Source: Prochlorococcus sp. AG-363-C02 (GTDB lineage: Bacteria; Cyanobacteriota; Cyanobacteriia; PCC-6307; Cyanobiaceae). From it: 40,474 bases of DNA. The first letter of the stretch is position 1, and the number at the start of each line of letters is the position of its first letter. Made by a program: the position numbers and the translations under genes. The notes under the pieces were generated by a model. The model ran no database searches. It worked only from the letters and a program-made list of their open reading frames with translations, and was not told the DNA's origin. This document shows, in pieces, positions 17,034 through 25,124 of the stretch. The stretch spans positions 1 to 40,474 of the forward strand of contig QCFH01000014.1 in the NCBI GenBank assembly GCA_003278345.1, written 5' to 3'.

Positions 17034-18146
17034 TTAGGCTGATGATAACTTCTGCCTCTTGTTGTCCCAGAGAATATATTTGAAACATCTATGAATGTCT
17101 CTAATCCTCAAATATTTTGCTCCAATAAGAAGGTGTTTATTTTTGTTATGACAAGCACGTAATTGATAGTTTGGGATACGGTCACAAAGGTGATGAATGC
17201 TATGAAATGAAATATCCGCAAAAAACCAATTCAAAACTCGAGGGATATCTAAATTACTACTCCCTTCAACAGCTCCTTGCAAAGAACTCCATCCCTCTGT
17301 TCTGCTCGCGTAAGATCCTTCAAAGTTGTGTTGTACAAAAAATATACATATAAATATGGCTGCCGAAGCGGTCATAATAATTGAGTAACAAGTCCAAAAA
17401 AGGCCAACTCCAAGCCATTTGCTCATAAACAGCCAACTTATTAAGACAACCAAATTATTAGCAGTAAGATCCAATAGCTCTCCAAAAGAGTCACCATAAC
17501 CTGAATGATGAGATCTAAATTTGATAGAAATTGAAAAGATATTGTCAAAATCTTTTGTCTTTAATTTAAAAAAGAACTCACTACATATAGACCATATGTA
17601 ATGAGTTATAGAATGAATCAATGTCAACCTAGGCTTTATGACTAAATAAAAGAAGCCACCTGGGAATAGCATTAGCCAATGACGACTTATTGAATAAAGT
17701 AATTTGTTAATTTTAGGCAAAGATTGATATTCCTCAACCGTAATCACATCAATAGGTCCTCGGTAAATCTCCCAATCACCATTATGTCTATGATGAAAAG
17801 CATGATCACGAGACCAGGGATATTGGGGTATCGCATTCAGACATCCAAGTAGAAATCCTATGACTCGATTAAGCCAACGAGAGCGAAACAAAGATCTATG
17901 ACCACAATCATGCATCAAAGAGAACGCGCGTGAAGAAAGTAACGTCAAGCACGCAAGTATTGGTAAGATCTCAAGAGCCTTTAAAACCTCAGAAGTTGAA
18001 TTCTTGCTAATAAATGATATTAATATCCAAAGTCCTGTAATAGGGACAACAGTTGTTAGTACTTGCCAAAAAGCTCTTGCATTACTTCTTTTAAGAAAAG
18101 GGGATAGCGTAAAATCGCTACGCTTTATTGTTTGATGTTTTTTCAA
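17034..18146 (-). CDS. fatty acid desaturase family protein
   Basis: A 370-residue membrane di-iron enzyme with three His boxes: H79-D-C-G-H83, H115-A-F-H-H119 and H315-S-I-H-H319. Hydrophobic helices lie about 30-48, 58-72 and in the middle (two pairs). The enzyme introduces double bonds into membrane lipids or modifies related lipids; the exact position is not assignable. The start is TTG at 18146, and its first two bases overlap the TGA stop of the 43-residue protein (shared TTGA), so the pair is likely translationally coupled. Confidence 0.82.
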   Translation of the reverse strand: MKKHQTIKRSDFTLSPFLKRSNARAFWQVLTTVVPITGLWILISFISKNSTSEVLKALEILPILACLTLLSSRAFSLMHDCGHRSLFRSRWLNRVIGFLLGCLNAIPQYPWSRDHAFHHRHNGDWEIYRGPIDVITVEEYQSLPKINKLLYSISRHWLMLFPGGFFYLVIKPRLTLIHSITHYIWSICSEFFFKLKTKDFDNIFSISIKFRSHHSGYGDSFGELLDLTANNLVVLISWLFMSKWLGVGLFWTCYSIIMTASAAIFICIFFVQHNFEGSYASRTEGWSSLQGAVEGSSNLDIPRVLNWFFADISFHSIHHLCDRIPNYQLRACHNKNKHLLIGAKYLRIRDIHRCFKYILWDNKRQKLSSA

Positions 18147-18274
18147 ATCTTACAACCACCTCCAGCTCTACCTTTACTAATACTTTTAGCCCATTCGTGA
18201 ATCAAATCACCATTAAACTTATTTTTTCTTACAGAAAAAGATAAATAATCCAGAAATTCAAGAAACCCAATCAT
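18143..18274 (-). CDS. 43-aa protein coupled to the desaturase
   Basis: A reading frame with ATG at 18272-18274 and stop TGA at 18143-18145: M-I-G-F-L-E-F-L-D-Y-L-S-F-S-V-R-K-N-K-F, then H-E-W-A-K-S-I-S-K-G-R-A-G-G-G-C-K-I. The N-terminal amphipathic helix and the Gly-rich, Cys-containing tail look like a real protein. The stop overlaps the TTG start of the desaturase by the shared TTGA, a sign of an operon. No family recognised; function unknown. Confidence 0.6.
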   Translation of the reverse strand: MIGFLEFLDYLSFSVRKNKFNGDLIHEWAKSISKGRAGGGCKI

Positions 18275-18335
18275 TCTCGTTTAAAAGCCCTTTGAACATG
18301 TAACCAACATACAATTTTTTTGTTTAAAACTGAAA

Positions 18336-18608
18336 TCAAAAGCTTTTTGTTTCTCTTACAACAAAACTACTGTTTGTAATAAGAGAAGACGCTTCTATCT
18401 CTAAACCTTTTACACTAGAAATTTGCCCTTTAATTCCTTCAAGTTTTAATTGCTCAATCATTGTCTGAATAACCTGAGACTCTACAAGTTTCTCGTCAAT
18501 TGTATCAGGTGTTATTTTCTCAAAAATTTTACCAGCTTTAGCTTTTACGACCTCAGAGGAATTAGTTATTCTAAGTAAAATCATTTTTAAAATAGATTGG
18601 TTTATCAA
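18336..18608 (-). CDS. small hypothetical protein (90 or 82 aa)
   Basis: The likely start is the second Met (residue 9, M-I-L-L-R-I-T) giving 82 residues. It has helices with K-A-K-A-G-K-I-F-E-K-I-T-P-D-T and Q-T-M-I-E-Q-L-K-L-E-G. No recognised family. Same strand as the desaturase pair, 61 bases upstream of the 43-residue gene, so possibly one transcript. Confidence 0.5.
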   Translation of the reverse strand: MINQSILKMILLRITNSSEVVKAKAGKIFEKITPDTIDEKLVESQVIQTMIEQLKLEGIKGQISSVKGLEIEASSLITNSSFVVRETKSF

Positions 18609-18801
18609 ATAGATAGCTTAGTCAATTAAGGAGTAACATATTCAACCTCTTCTTACTCAAAACATGAAAATACATCTATAGAAAAAAATTTTTTTTTTGA
18701 GAACAGCGAGGCATTTAAATTTTTAATAAATCACCTATTTAAAAAGCATTTTGTCTTTGTACAATCAATTATATAAAACATTCTCTTTCTTATTGAATCT
18801 A

Positions 18802-19266
18802 TTAAGACTTAAGCCAAAGAGCCAAAGCCTTATGCGGGTTTGAAATATCTTCAATTGATGTATAGAAAAAATCAGTCCATCTCGAATAAGGTAGCCCAGC
18901 AAAAAGCATCAAGTTCAATGGATATTCCTCTGAATCACTACATCTTCTGAAATCATCACGAAATAAAAATATATCTTTATTTAAAGCAATTGCCACTCCA
19001 AGTTCGATCATTACTCCTTCGTCTGGTGGAGTGCCATTAACTACCGCAAAGATCGCATCCGCCTTTTTTATATCTTTTAAATCAGCAACTGCAATTTCAT
19101 GCGCCCAACCAGGCTTAAGTTTATCTAATTGGCCATTTCGGGAAAATGGCTCCCAAACCTCCGCTCCTAAATTTTCGATAGCAACTATAAATTCGGGTAA
19201 AAGTTTTTTCTTCCATTGTTTAGAAAATCCATAGGGAGAAGCTAAGTAAACAATTTTTTTAATCAA
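18802..19266 (-). CDS. nucleoside 2-deoxyribosyltransferase-like protein
   Basis: A 154-residue soluble Rossmann-like enzyme: N-terminal V-Y-L-A-S-P-Y-G-F-S (6-15) and D-A-I-F-A-V-V-N-G-T-P-P-D-E-G (70-84), then V-M-I-E-L-G-V-A (85-92), in which Glu88 fits the family nucleophile. The family moves or hydrolyses deoxyribosyl groups on bases. It overlaps the phosphoribosyltransferase-fold gene by 8 bases (19259-19266), so the two are co-translated and probably work in base/nucleotide salvage or housecleaning. Substrate not known. Confidence 0.82.
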   Translation of the reverse strand: MIKKIVYLASPYGFSKQWKKKLLPEFIVAIENLGAEVWEPFSRNGQLDKLKPGWAHEIAVADLKDIKKADAIFAVVNGTPPDEGVMIELGVAIALNKDIFLFRDDFRRCSDSEEYPLNLMLFAGLPYSRWTDFFYTSIEDISNPHKALALWLKS

Positions 19267-19684
19267 GAGTTTTGCTCCGAATTAAGTGAAAAGTTTTCTC
19301 TTCTTGTTCTGCAAAATCAAGATTTTCCCACGGGAAAACTAGCCATTCATCAGCTTCACAAATTTCGACTGCATGCCACCATTCAGCTTCCACTTTACTT
19401 AACCAAACAAAGGCAGTCACACCAGGAACCTCCTTGATCTTATTTAAAGTTTGGCCTGTTTCATAAACATCATCCAAAATCAAAGAATTAGGTTCAGGCC
19501 TAGGTAGCAATGGAATCCTAAGTGCATGACTAATTGCTACAGCCAAGCACAGACCTCCTCTAGGGAAACCGTAAACCCCTGAAAAATCTTTTTGAACACA
19601 CAAGTCAGCAATAGTTTTTACACACAGATTAAATTCATCCCAATTAAGTAATCTCATATGATAAGCATGAATTGGCCAAGACAA
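19259..19684 (-). CDS. phosphoribosyltransferase-fold protein
   Basis: 141 residues with a type-I PRTase core: G-F-P-R-G-G-L-C-L-A (39-48) and the PRPP-binding loop S-L-I-L-D-D-V-Y-E-T-G-Q-T-L (67-80) with the two Asp at 71-72. The hood that normally sets base preference is short or missing, so the base cannot be predicted. Its end overlaps the deoxyribosyltransferase gene by 8 bases. ATG start; the reading is clean. A role in base salvage is inferred from the pair. Confidence 0.78.
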   Translation of the reverse strand: MSWPIHAYHMRLLNWDEFNLCVKTIADLCVQKDFSGVYGFPRGGLCLAVAISHALRIPLLPRPEPNSLILDDVYETGQTLNKIKEVPGVTAFVWLSKVEAEWWHAVEICEADEWLVFPWENLDFAEQEEKTFHLIRSKTLD

Positions 19685-19792
19685 AACAATAGGAATTTAA
19701 ACCTTCCTAATTTGATCATAAGCATTTATTTGAATTTATTAATCAACGATAAATTTATTTATAACAACCTCAGGAACAAATGGCACGCAATA

Positions 19793-19996
19793 TCATACTT
19801 GACTTTCAAAGAAACAAGCCGGTACTACTGAGGGAATTTCTCTTGAATTCCAAATACATTCAAGTCTAGTTTCAGTACATTTAGCATTATCATCTCTTGA
19901 CACACATTGTACCGATAATACTTTTACTACGTCTGTAGTCGTGATGCCAATCATGACCGCCAAGACTATCTGCATAAAGCTTAACGTCTTATTCAT
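19793..19996 (-). CDS. small exported or membrane-anchored hypothetical (67 aa)
   Basis: Signal-like N-terminus M-N-K-T-L-S-F-M-Q-I-V-L-A-V-M-I-G, followed by a soluble part with four Cys (about residues 30, 40, 47, 62: Q-C-V, K-C-T, E-C-I, A-C-F). The even Cys number is consistent with disulfides outside the cytoplasm. No family recognised. A strong candidate for a small secreted protein, but the function is unknown. Confidence 0.55.
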   Translation of the reverse strand: MNKTLSFMQIVLAVMIGITTTDVVKVLSVQCVSRDDNAKCTETRLECIWNSREIPSVVPACFFESQV

Positions 19997-20459
19997 ATAT
20001 TCCTAATGAGCTTTAGTAGATTACTATTAACTAACAGTATAAAGTAATAAATTTAAATTGCATCTTTTTTCTCTTCATATATAAAGGAAAAATAATAGTA
20101 AGTTTTTTTAGATATTATAATTAATCCTATAGCTTCACTTAACAAGGTATATAGAATTTAGTTGAAGGTAATATCTAATAAAGACCGACGAAAGGGAGTA
20201 GTGGAAAAGACAAACTCCCAAAAACTGTTTTTATTACTACGGCTACCAAACGAAAGGGAGTAGAGTAGGATCCTGTTAATTCCTATAAATGTTTGAATTG
20301 TACTAAGTATTAATAGCTAAAAAAACACCTTATAAATTTTTCCGTGATTTTATTTTACAACTATTAATTAAGTCTCATAAAGAACTCTGAACCTTACGTG
20401 TATTTACCAAATAATTAGACTATTTATATGAGTAACCATATCTAAGGGAGGCGTCCTTA
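19997..20459. other. 463-bp gap holding a possible structured RNA
   Basis: No gene-length reading frame. The only structure seen is the direct repeat at 20188-20201 and 20250-20263 with a hairpin between. Just before the next gene stands A-A-G-G-G-A-G-G, a strong ribosome-binding site for 20460-20669. Confidence 0.5.
20188..20263 (+). repeat. 14-bp direct repeat ACGAAAGGGAGTAG, 62 bp apart
   Basis: The 14-mer ACGAAAGGGAGTAG appears at 20188-20201 and again at 20250-20263. The first copy could pair its GGGAGT (20194-20199) with ACTCCC at 20214-20219, giving a 6-bp stem with a 14-base loop. The region is richer in G than its surroundings, which fits an RNA gene or leader, but no known RNA family is recognised. 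Confidence 0.5.
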
Positions 20460-20669
20460 ATGAATATAAAACTTAAAGGATTTATATATGTTTCTGCATG
20501 GATAACAGCATGGATAATATTTAGCTCAATAATCAATGCAGGACTAATTGCCGTAAATGTTTATGCGCAAGCTGAGAAAGGCACACTCGTTACTTTTTTT
20601 CTTTGTTTAATCCTATTTCTTGGTGGAGCCATATCTCTATACAAAGAAATCTTCGCAAGTAAATCCTAA
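20460..20669 (+). CDS. small two-helix membrane protein (69 aa)
   Basis: Two hydrophobic helices (about 9-35 and 43-60) joined by a short polar turn with Q-A-E-K-G-T, then a basic end Y-K-E-I-F-A-S-K-S. Preceded by a strong A-A-G-G-G-A-G-G site, unusual in this window, which supports the ATG start and suggests high translation. No family recognised. Confidence 0.6.
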   Translation: MNIKLKGFIYVSAWITAWIIFSSIINAGLIAVNVYAQAEKGTLVTFFLCLILFLGGAISLYKEIFASKS

Positions 20670-21154
20670 AAATACCACATTCTCTCTAAAACAACTTTTG
20701 AGTAAAACTCAAAAAGTAAGGAGGATCTAATAAGCTTTAAAACAGCTATGGACCTCTATGGAATCAGAAGGTCCAAAATCGTTATACAGCAACAAGATAT
20801 TTTATTTTTCTAATTTCATTGAGCTAGCTGAATATAACTAACATTTAGGGATCGATTCTAAAGCTAAAACTTTTAGCCCATCTACTCAAGTAAAAATAAT
20901 TCGATATCAAGCAATATGATACATACATATTATATTCCTATGTCTTTATCCCCAAAGCCTCTGAATCCAATTGATCAATAAATCCATAGACAATCAAAAT
21001 AGAAACATTAGAAGTCAAAGACATATAAATCAGAAAGCTACAAATCACTCAGGGTAAAGATAAAAGATTTATGCGTGGACAAAAATTTAAATTGAATTGA
21101 CATCTTGATGATTAAAAAATAGACATTATAATAAAATATGTAGAACAACCATAG
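20670..21154. other. 485-bp gap without a convincing gene
   Basis: Contains a hairpin (20694-20717) and a purine-rich Shine-Dalgarno-like run (AAGGAGG) just after it, but no long frame follows. Only short frames of about 21-27 codons occur. The remainder is AT-rich and unstructured by eye. Confidence 0.5.
20694..20717 (+). terminator. hairpin after the 69-aa membrane protein gene
   Basis: The stem ACTTTTGAGT / ACTCAAAAAGT with an AAA loop gives eight uninterrupted pairs plus two more across a single-A bulge. It begins 25 bases after the stop at 20669. No T-run follows, so it may be a processing or stability element rather than a classic terminator. AAGGAGG begins just after it. Confidence 0.4.
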
Positions 21155-21322
21155 ATGAAACAACAACATAGACATCGGAGAAATTCCAACAATCTCTTTG
21201 ATCCTAACGACCAAGGATTATCTACTTATGACTTGACGTATGTAACTGCCGTCAATAATAAAAAAAAGACTGAAGAGCTATTAAGAGATCCTGAAATCCA
21301 CCAGGGAAGGGAGGCAGCATAA
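21155..21322 (+). CDS. small basic hypothetical protein (55 aa), first of a pair
   Basis: A short reading frame starting M-K-Q-Q-H-R-H-R-R-N-S-N-N, strongly basic at the N-terminus, then D-P-N-D-Q-G-L-S-T-Y-D-L and E-E-L-L-R-D-P-E-I-H-Q. The TAA stop (21320-21322) shares its last A with the ATG of the next gene, a sign of co-translation. No family recognised. Confidence 0.55.
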   Translation: MKQQHRHRRNSNNLFDPNDQGLSTYDLTYVTAVNNKKKTEELLRDPEIHQGREAA

Positions 21323-21519
21323 TGGTTTTTCCACTTTTTAAATCGATGACAGAACTTTTGTTACCGGTTAAGCAAGAAGAAAAAAGAAAAGTAGAGAAAG
21401 GTTTTGCCAACCAAGCTGCTATGCATCGATATATAAAACTTACAGCACAAATCAATAAAGATTTAAAGAGAAAGAAAGCAAAGCGAGTCTTTCATCAAGC
21501 CCTAAAGAAATCAGCATAG
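21322..21519 (+). CDS. small basic hypothetical protein (65 aa), second of a pair
   Basis: M-V-F-P-L-F-K-S-M-T, then a highly basic helix (K-Q-E-E-K-R-K-V-E-K, R-K-K-A-K-R-V-F-H-Q-A-L-K-K). A purine-rich GGGAGG site lies just ahead of the ATG. Nucleic-acid binding is possible from charge alone but not shown. Its start overlaps the stop of the 21155-21322 gene. Confidence 0.6.
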   Translation: MVFPLFKSMTELLLPVKQEEKRKVEKGFANQAAMHRYIKLTAQINKDLKRKKAKRVFHQALKKSA

Positions 21520-21748
21520 CAAACAAAGATAATGCAATAGAAAAGAAGAAGCCTCTAAGAATTCCCCTAGATCAACAAGGCCTACTCAACCGATCAACCT
21601 AGTGGTATATTTGTACTATAAACCCTTATTGCTTCTTTATGCTTCCCGCTAAATCAACTAAGAGATTATTCAACAGCAGCCTTAACAAGCACTGCTTTTG
21701 TTGATTGATCAAATTTATTGTTCAAAATTTTTATTGGAGAATTTAAAC

Positions 21749-21994
21749 ATGATCCCAGATGGATGGTTAATTGAACCAAATAGTAAATGGTTGCTCCTAT
21801 TTCATAAAGACAGAAAATCTTTAAATAGAATAACTACTATATATATAGACAAATGGGAGGTTTCTAAAAATGGTACTCCTTCTAGATTTGTTAATCGCAG
21901 GAAGGTTCAATTAGAACCTGCCATAGAGACTTGGACTGAGTTAATGAATAATGGTTGGCAAAATATACAACATAAATTTGGACAGACTGCATAA
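21749..21994 (+). CDS. DUF1651 family protein (about 81 aa)
   Basis: M-I-P-D-G-W-L-I-E-P-N-S-K-W-L-L-L-F at the N-terminus, I-D-K-W-E-V mid-chain, a basic V-N-R-R-K-V, and W-T-E-L-M-N-N-G-W at the end: the pattern of DUF1651, a family found almost only in Prochlorococcus and Synechococcus, often in multi-copy. Function unknown. I prefer ATG 21749; a TTG at 21698 in the same frame would add 17 residues. Confidence 0.6.
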   Translation: MIPDGWLIEPNSKWLLLFHKDRKSLNRITTIYIDKWEVSKNGTPSRFVNRRKVQLEPAIETWTELMNNGWQNIQHKFGQTA

Positions 21995-22143
21995 TTGTTC
22001 ATGCTTTTCTTAATTGAATTGATATGTTCTCTTAATAAGAGATATTGTTATAACCTAATGATTAAATTATACAAACTAATTGATACACGGATTTACACTT
22101 AATCTTTACATCAAAAATGAAAAGTTTATTAATACAGGATAAA

Positions 22144-22731
22144 TCATAGCAAGAAAATAATAGAGCCAGCAATGAGACCTGATATATGTGCAATCATACT
22201 TATACCAGGAATGAAAGACCAAACTAACCCTAATAAAGTTAAGAAAGAAATTGAAGTTCTGACATTTTTATTTCTTGAAATATTTAAATAGATACCAAGG
22301 TATTTCTCTTTTCCAAAGACTGAACTACACAAAATAAATGAATTTATTCCATAAAGAATTCCACTAAATCCTAATGAAAAATTATTTAAACTTCGAATAA
22401 AAACACTTTCAAAGCACCATTGAAGCATAGTTTGACATGGTAACAAGCAAGAAATTAATAATAGAAAGAGTTTATCGCACTTCACTTTTAACTCAATTAA
22501 AAAGTATCTAGCCACAACAATACCAAATATATTAGCTAATAAATGATTAACATCTGCATGAAAGAAATGTGAAGTAACCGCTCTATATGGTTCAATAAAG
22601 ATTAATCTATGATGATATGCAAAATCTAGCTTATTCCAAAATATTGTTATGTCTGTACCTATAAAGATAAATACTAAAATAAAAATTGGTAGTAAATACT
22701 GCCAATCATTCTTTGATATTTTATTAATCAA
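22144..22731 (-). CDS. rhomboid-family intramembrane serine protease
   Basis: A 195-residue membrane protein of six hydrophobic segments. The nucleophile loop G-F-S-G-I-L-Y-G has Ser123, the catalytic His is H182 (A-H-I-S-G-L-I-A-G), and the H-A-D-V-N-H-L-L-A-N-I motif (58-68) includes H63, which shapes the oxyanion site. Rhomboids cleave membrane proteins within the bilayer; the target is unknown. ATG start. Twelve bases after the glutathione peroxidase stop, same strand, so possibly co-transcribed. Confidence 0.82.
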   Translation of the reverse strand: MINKISKNDWQYLLPIFILVFIFIGTDITIFWNKLDFAYHHRLIFIEPYRAVTSHFFHADVNHLLANIFGIVVARYFLIELKVKCDKLFLLLISCLLPCQTMLQWCFESVFIRSLNNFSLGFSGILYGINSFILCSSVFGKEKYLGIYLNISRNKNVRTSISFLTLLGLVWSFIPGISMIAHISGLIAGSIIFLL

Positions 22732-22743
22732 GATTATTAATTA

Positions 22744-23223
22744 CTAGTAATCCAATGCTACTTCTATAGCAGCAATTAATTCTTCATTTTGTGGTTCAAT
22801 ATTAGGTTGAAATCTTGCAATTACAATTCCATCCTTACCAACTAAGAACTTTTCAAAATTCCAACTAACATCACCTGCAGGTTCTACTTTATTTAGTGTT
22901 GTATAAGGCTCGGTAGTCTCTCCTTTTGCATGCACTTTATTAAAAATTTCAAACTTTGCACCAAAGTTTAATGAGCAAAACTCCTTAATTTCTTTAACTT
23001 CTCCTGGCTCTTGCGCTCCAAAATCGTTGCATGGGAAGCCTAAAACCAAAAGTCCCTTATTTTTATAGGTATCTTGAAGTTTCTGCAAGCCTGCATATTG
23101 AGGAGTATTTCCGCAAAGACTGGCAACATTAACTATTAATAGTACTTTCCCAGAATAATCTCCGAGCTTCTTCTTATCTCCGCTTTCAGTTTCAACTATT
23201 GTATCCTTAACGTTAACCAACAT
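22744..23223 (-). CDS. glutathione peroxidase family protein
   Basis: Thiol peroxidase of 159 residues: N-V-A-S-L-C37-G-N-T (peroxidatic Cys in place of selenocysteine), L-G-F-P-C-N-D-F-G-A-Q71-E-P-G, W121-N122 in S-W-N-F-E-K-F. A resolving Cys at 83 (E-F-C-S-L) suggests thioredoxin-coupled turnover, as in most non-animal members. Cytoplasmic or thylakoid-lumenal defence against peroxides; no signal peptide is visible. ATG start at 23223. Confidence 0.93.
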   Translation of the reverse strand: MLVNVKDTIVETESGDKKKLGDYSGKVLLIVNVASLCGNTPQYAGLQKLQDTYKNKGLLVLGFPCNDFGAQEPGEVKEIKEFCSLNFGAKFEIFNKVHAKGETTEPYTTLNKVEPAGDVSWNFEKFLVGKDGIVIARFQPNIEPQNEELIAAIEVALDY

Positions 23224-23380
23224 GAGAATAGAGAATCTATCTATAAGATAGCAGAAAATTTATCAATTTAAAGGTAGGGTTAGTGCTAAGAATTGAAAAT
23301 ATAACTTATCTTTTATATAAAGGCAAAAGATATATCTCTTAAATAAAGATTAAAATGTATTTACAAGACTATTAGTATAG

Positions 23381-23512
23381 CTATTTATCTTTTAAATTTC
23401 TTTTAATTCCTGTATAAAAAGCTGCTGTAAAAAAAATTCCAATAGATAAATAAGCTAATCTTTCAATCAAAATGGATGTGGGGTTTCCTACAAATTCAGA
23501 AGTTAAAGCCAT
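23381..23512 (-). CDS. small single-helix membrane protein (43 aa)
   Basis: The likely start is ATG at 23512, giving M-A-L-T-S-E-F-V-G-N-P-T-S-I-L-I, a hydrophobic helix (S-I-G-I-F-F-T-A-A-F-Y-T-G) and basic tail I-K-R-N-L-K-D-K. The same frame extends upstream to 23605 with poor composition. Looks like a small thylakoid-type subunit but I recognise no family. Confidence 0.5.
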   Translation of the reverse strand: MALTSEFVGNPTSILIERLAYLSIGIFFTAAFYTGIKRNLKDK

Positions 23513-23885
23513 AATATTAACTTTTTTATTCACTATATCATATTTTCTTAGTAACAGACTATCAAACAATAATAAATATATTCTTTCAATATCTAATATT
23601 TTCAATTGAAATATAGGCTACATGTATCACTATACTATTAAAACAGAGTAAAGAAAAAACTTAGATGGGGATCTATTGTAATTCCTATAAGTATAGGCTT
23701 TAAATATTTAAGCTAATATTATTTAGAATAGTATCAACTTATACATAATATGCTATATGAAATGTTAAGTATTGATTCTAGATTCTTCACAAAAAAACAT
23801 CTATTAGAAAATAAATTAATATACCAAAATAATAGATTGAAAATTATATATATTAGTTTTAATTAAAAAATTAATCATTAAAGAA

Positions 23886-24287
23886 ATGCATGTAATTACT
23901 AGGCCAAAAATCTCAAGTGATGAGTTAGATCAAGCCATTGAAAAATCAAATTTATCATCTAGTGAATATGAGCTTATAGAATACATAAGATATAAAGGGG
24001 TATTTTCACAACCTAGTTTGGTTAAAGATCTAAGAATAAAGCCAAAGCCTCCCGTTTTATCTAGACTTTGTGAGATATCAAGAAAAATTGGGAAGCAAAT
24101 ACCTGATCATTTTGAACAAATTCGAAAATGGTCTAAATTAATTAATGAGAATGGAGTCCGCTGGGATGGAGATCTAATTTGTAGTACTGCTAGAAATATT
24201 GAAGGAGATCCTTTAACTCCTGAATCAGGTACTTCATCATACGAGATTCTCGTAGTTCACAAAGAGTTTTTCACAGGTCTTAGCTAA
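23886..24287 (+). CDS. hypothetical protein (133 aa)
   Basis: A soluble 133-residue protein: helical N-terminal half (S-S-D-E-L-D-Q-A-I-E-K-S, S-E-Y-E-L-I-E-Y-I-R-Y-K-G) and a later N-G-V-R-W-D-G-D-L-I-C plus Y-E-I-L-V-V-H-K-E-F-F. The N-terminal helical part hints at a helix-turn-helix-like fold but I cannot assign it. Preceded by an AT-rich 280-base gap. Confidence 0.5.
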   Translation: MHVITRPKISSDELDQAIEKSNLSSSEYELIEYIRYKGVFSQPSLVKDLRIKPKPPVLSRLCEISRKIGKQIPDHFEQIRKWSKLINENGVRWDGDLICSTARNIEGDPLTPESGTSSYEILVVHKEFFTGLS

Positions 24288-24338
24288 TGATAGATTAATC
24301 CAGATAAAACTTTGATAAAATATTAAACGTTAAATGAC

Positions 24339-24638
24339 TTATAATGATTTCTGTAGAATCTGAAACAATTTTCTTTTTTTGCTAATAATAAGTACTTGAC
24401 TTTTACCATAAAGAGATAGTCCTGTCTGAATTTTAACTGATTCAAAATTTAAAAGTCCTATTCCACAAGTTTCTATAAATAATACTGGAAGATTTTCAAC
24501 ACTACCCGTCATAATCTGTATATCAATTGCTTGATTAATTGCTTTAGAAGCTTTATCAAAACCTAGACTTTCTGCAAACTCAGTCCATAAATAATTAACT
24601 GGTTTATATTCAGATAAGTTTAATTGTGAATTAAACAT
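24339..24638 (-). CDS. hypothetical protein (99 aa)
   Basis: A soluble protein: N-L-S-E-Y-K-P-V-N-Y-L-W-T-E-F-A at the start, D-K-A-S-K-A-I-N-Q-A-I-D-I-Q-I-M, and a C-terminal basic K-S-Q-V-L-I-I-S-K-K-R-K. Family not recognised. Convergent with the 23886-24287 gene with 51 bases between. Confidence 0.5.
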   Translation of the reverse strand: MFNSQLNLSEYKPVNYLWTEFAESLGFDKASKAINQAIDIQIMTGSVENLPVLFIETCGIGLLNFESVKIQTGLSLYGKSQVLIISKKRKLFQILQKSL

Positions 24639-24683
24639 AATTTTCTAACTCCTATAAAAACAAATACTTTACATAAAATAGTT

Positions 24684-24830
24684 TTATTTATCTAATTTTA
24701 TCTTCTTTGAGAAAGTAGATTCATAATTAATTCTAAGATCTTCAAACATGTCATCTAATATCAATTCTTGCGCATAATCAACTTTTCGTAGGTGAGCTCT
24801 TGCAAATTTAGCTTCTTCGTTAGTAGGCAA
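24684..24830 (-). CDS. short frame, possible small gene or remnant (48 aa)
   Basis: Reads M(TTG)-P-T-N-E-E-A-K-F-A-R-A-H-L-R-K-V-D-Y-A and then Q-E-L-I-L-D-D-M-F-E-D-L, ending S-K-K-I-K-L-D-K. No ATG in frame; the reading frame continues upstream only to a stop a few codons earlier (with P-S-W-I-F-K before the TTG). Coding-like composition but weak start suggests a small gene with TTG or a gene that lost its 5' part. Confidence 0.35.
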   Translation of the reverse strand: MPTNEEAKFARAHLRKVDYAQELILDDMFEDLRINYESTFSKKIKLDK

Positions 24831-25124
24831 TTTAAAAATCCAAGATGGATAATAATATTTTCAATCTTTATAGATAAATTGTCAATAGCTAACTTAGCAA
24901 TTATTTTTATTGACTTTTAAAAAGCATAGCTTTAGTAATTTGCTATCAATAGATATCAGAGTTTTTCTTTATGAATAATCAATTATTATAGATTAGCTAT
25001 AAATTATGAATATTTGAATTAAAGACAATGTGTTGGCCTTTCTTCTGAAAAAGTTATTGTATTTAAATCAATAACTTAGAGCTAATAAGAATAAAAGCTT
25101 AAACAATTAATTAAAGACAGACCA

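Noticed and set aside
20748-20870. Short frames after the AAGGAGG run at about 20717
   Set aside because: Only 21-27 codons, wrong distance from the purine-rich run, and unremarkable composition.
21252-21455. Minus-strand 67-codon frame
   Set aside because: It overlaps the junction of the two plus-strand small genes, which have better starts and spacing.
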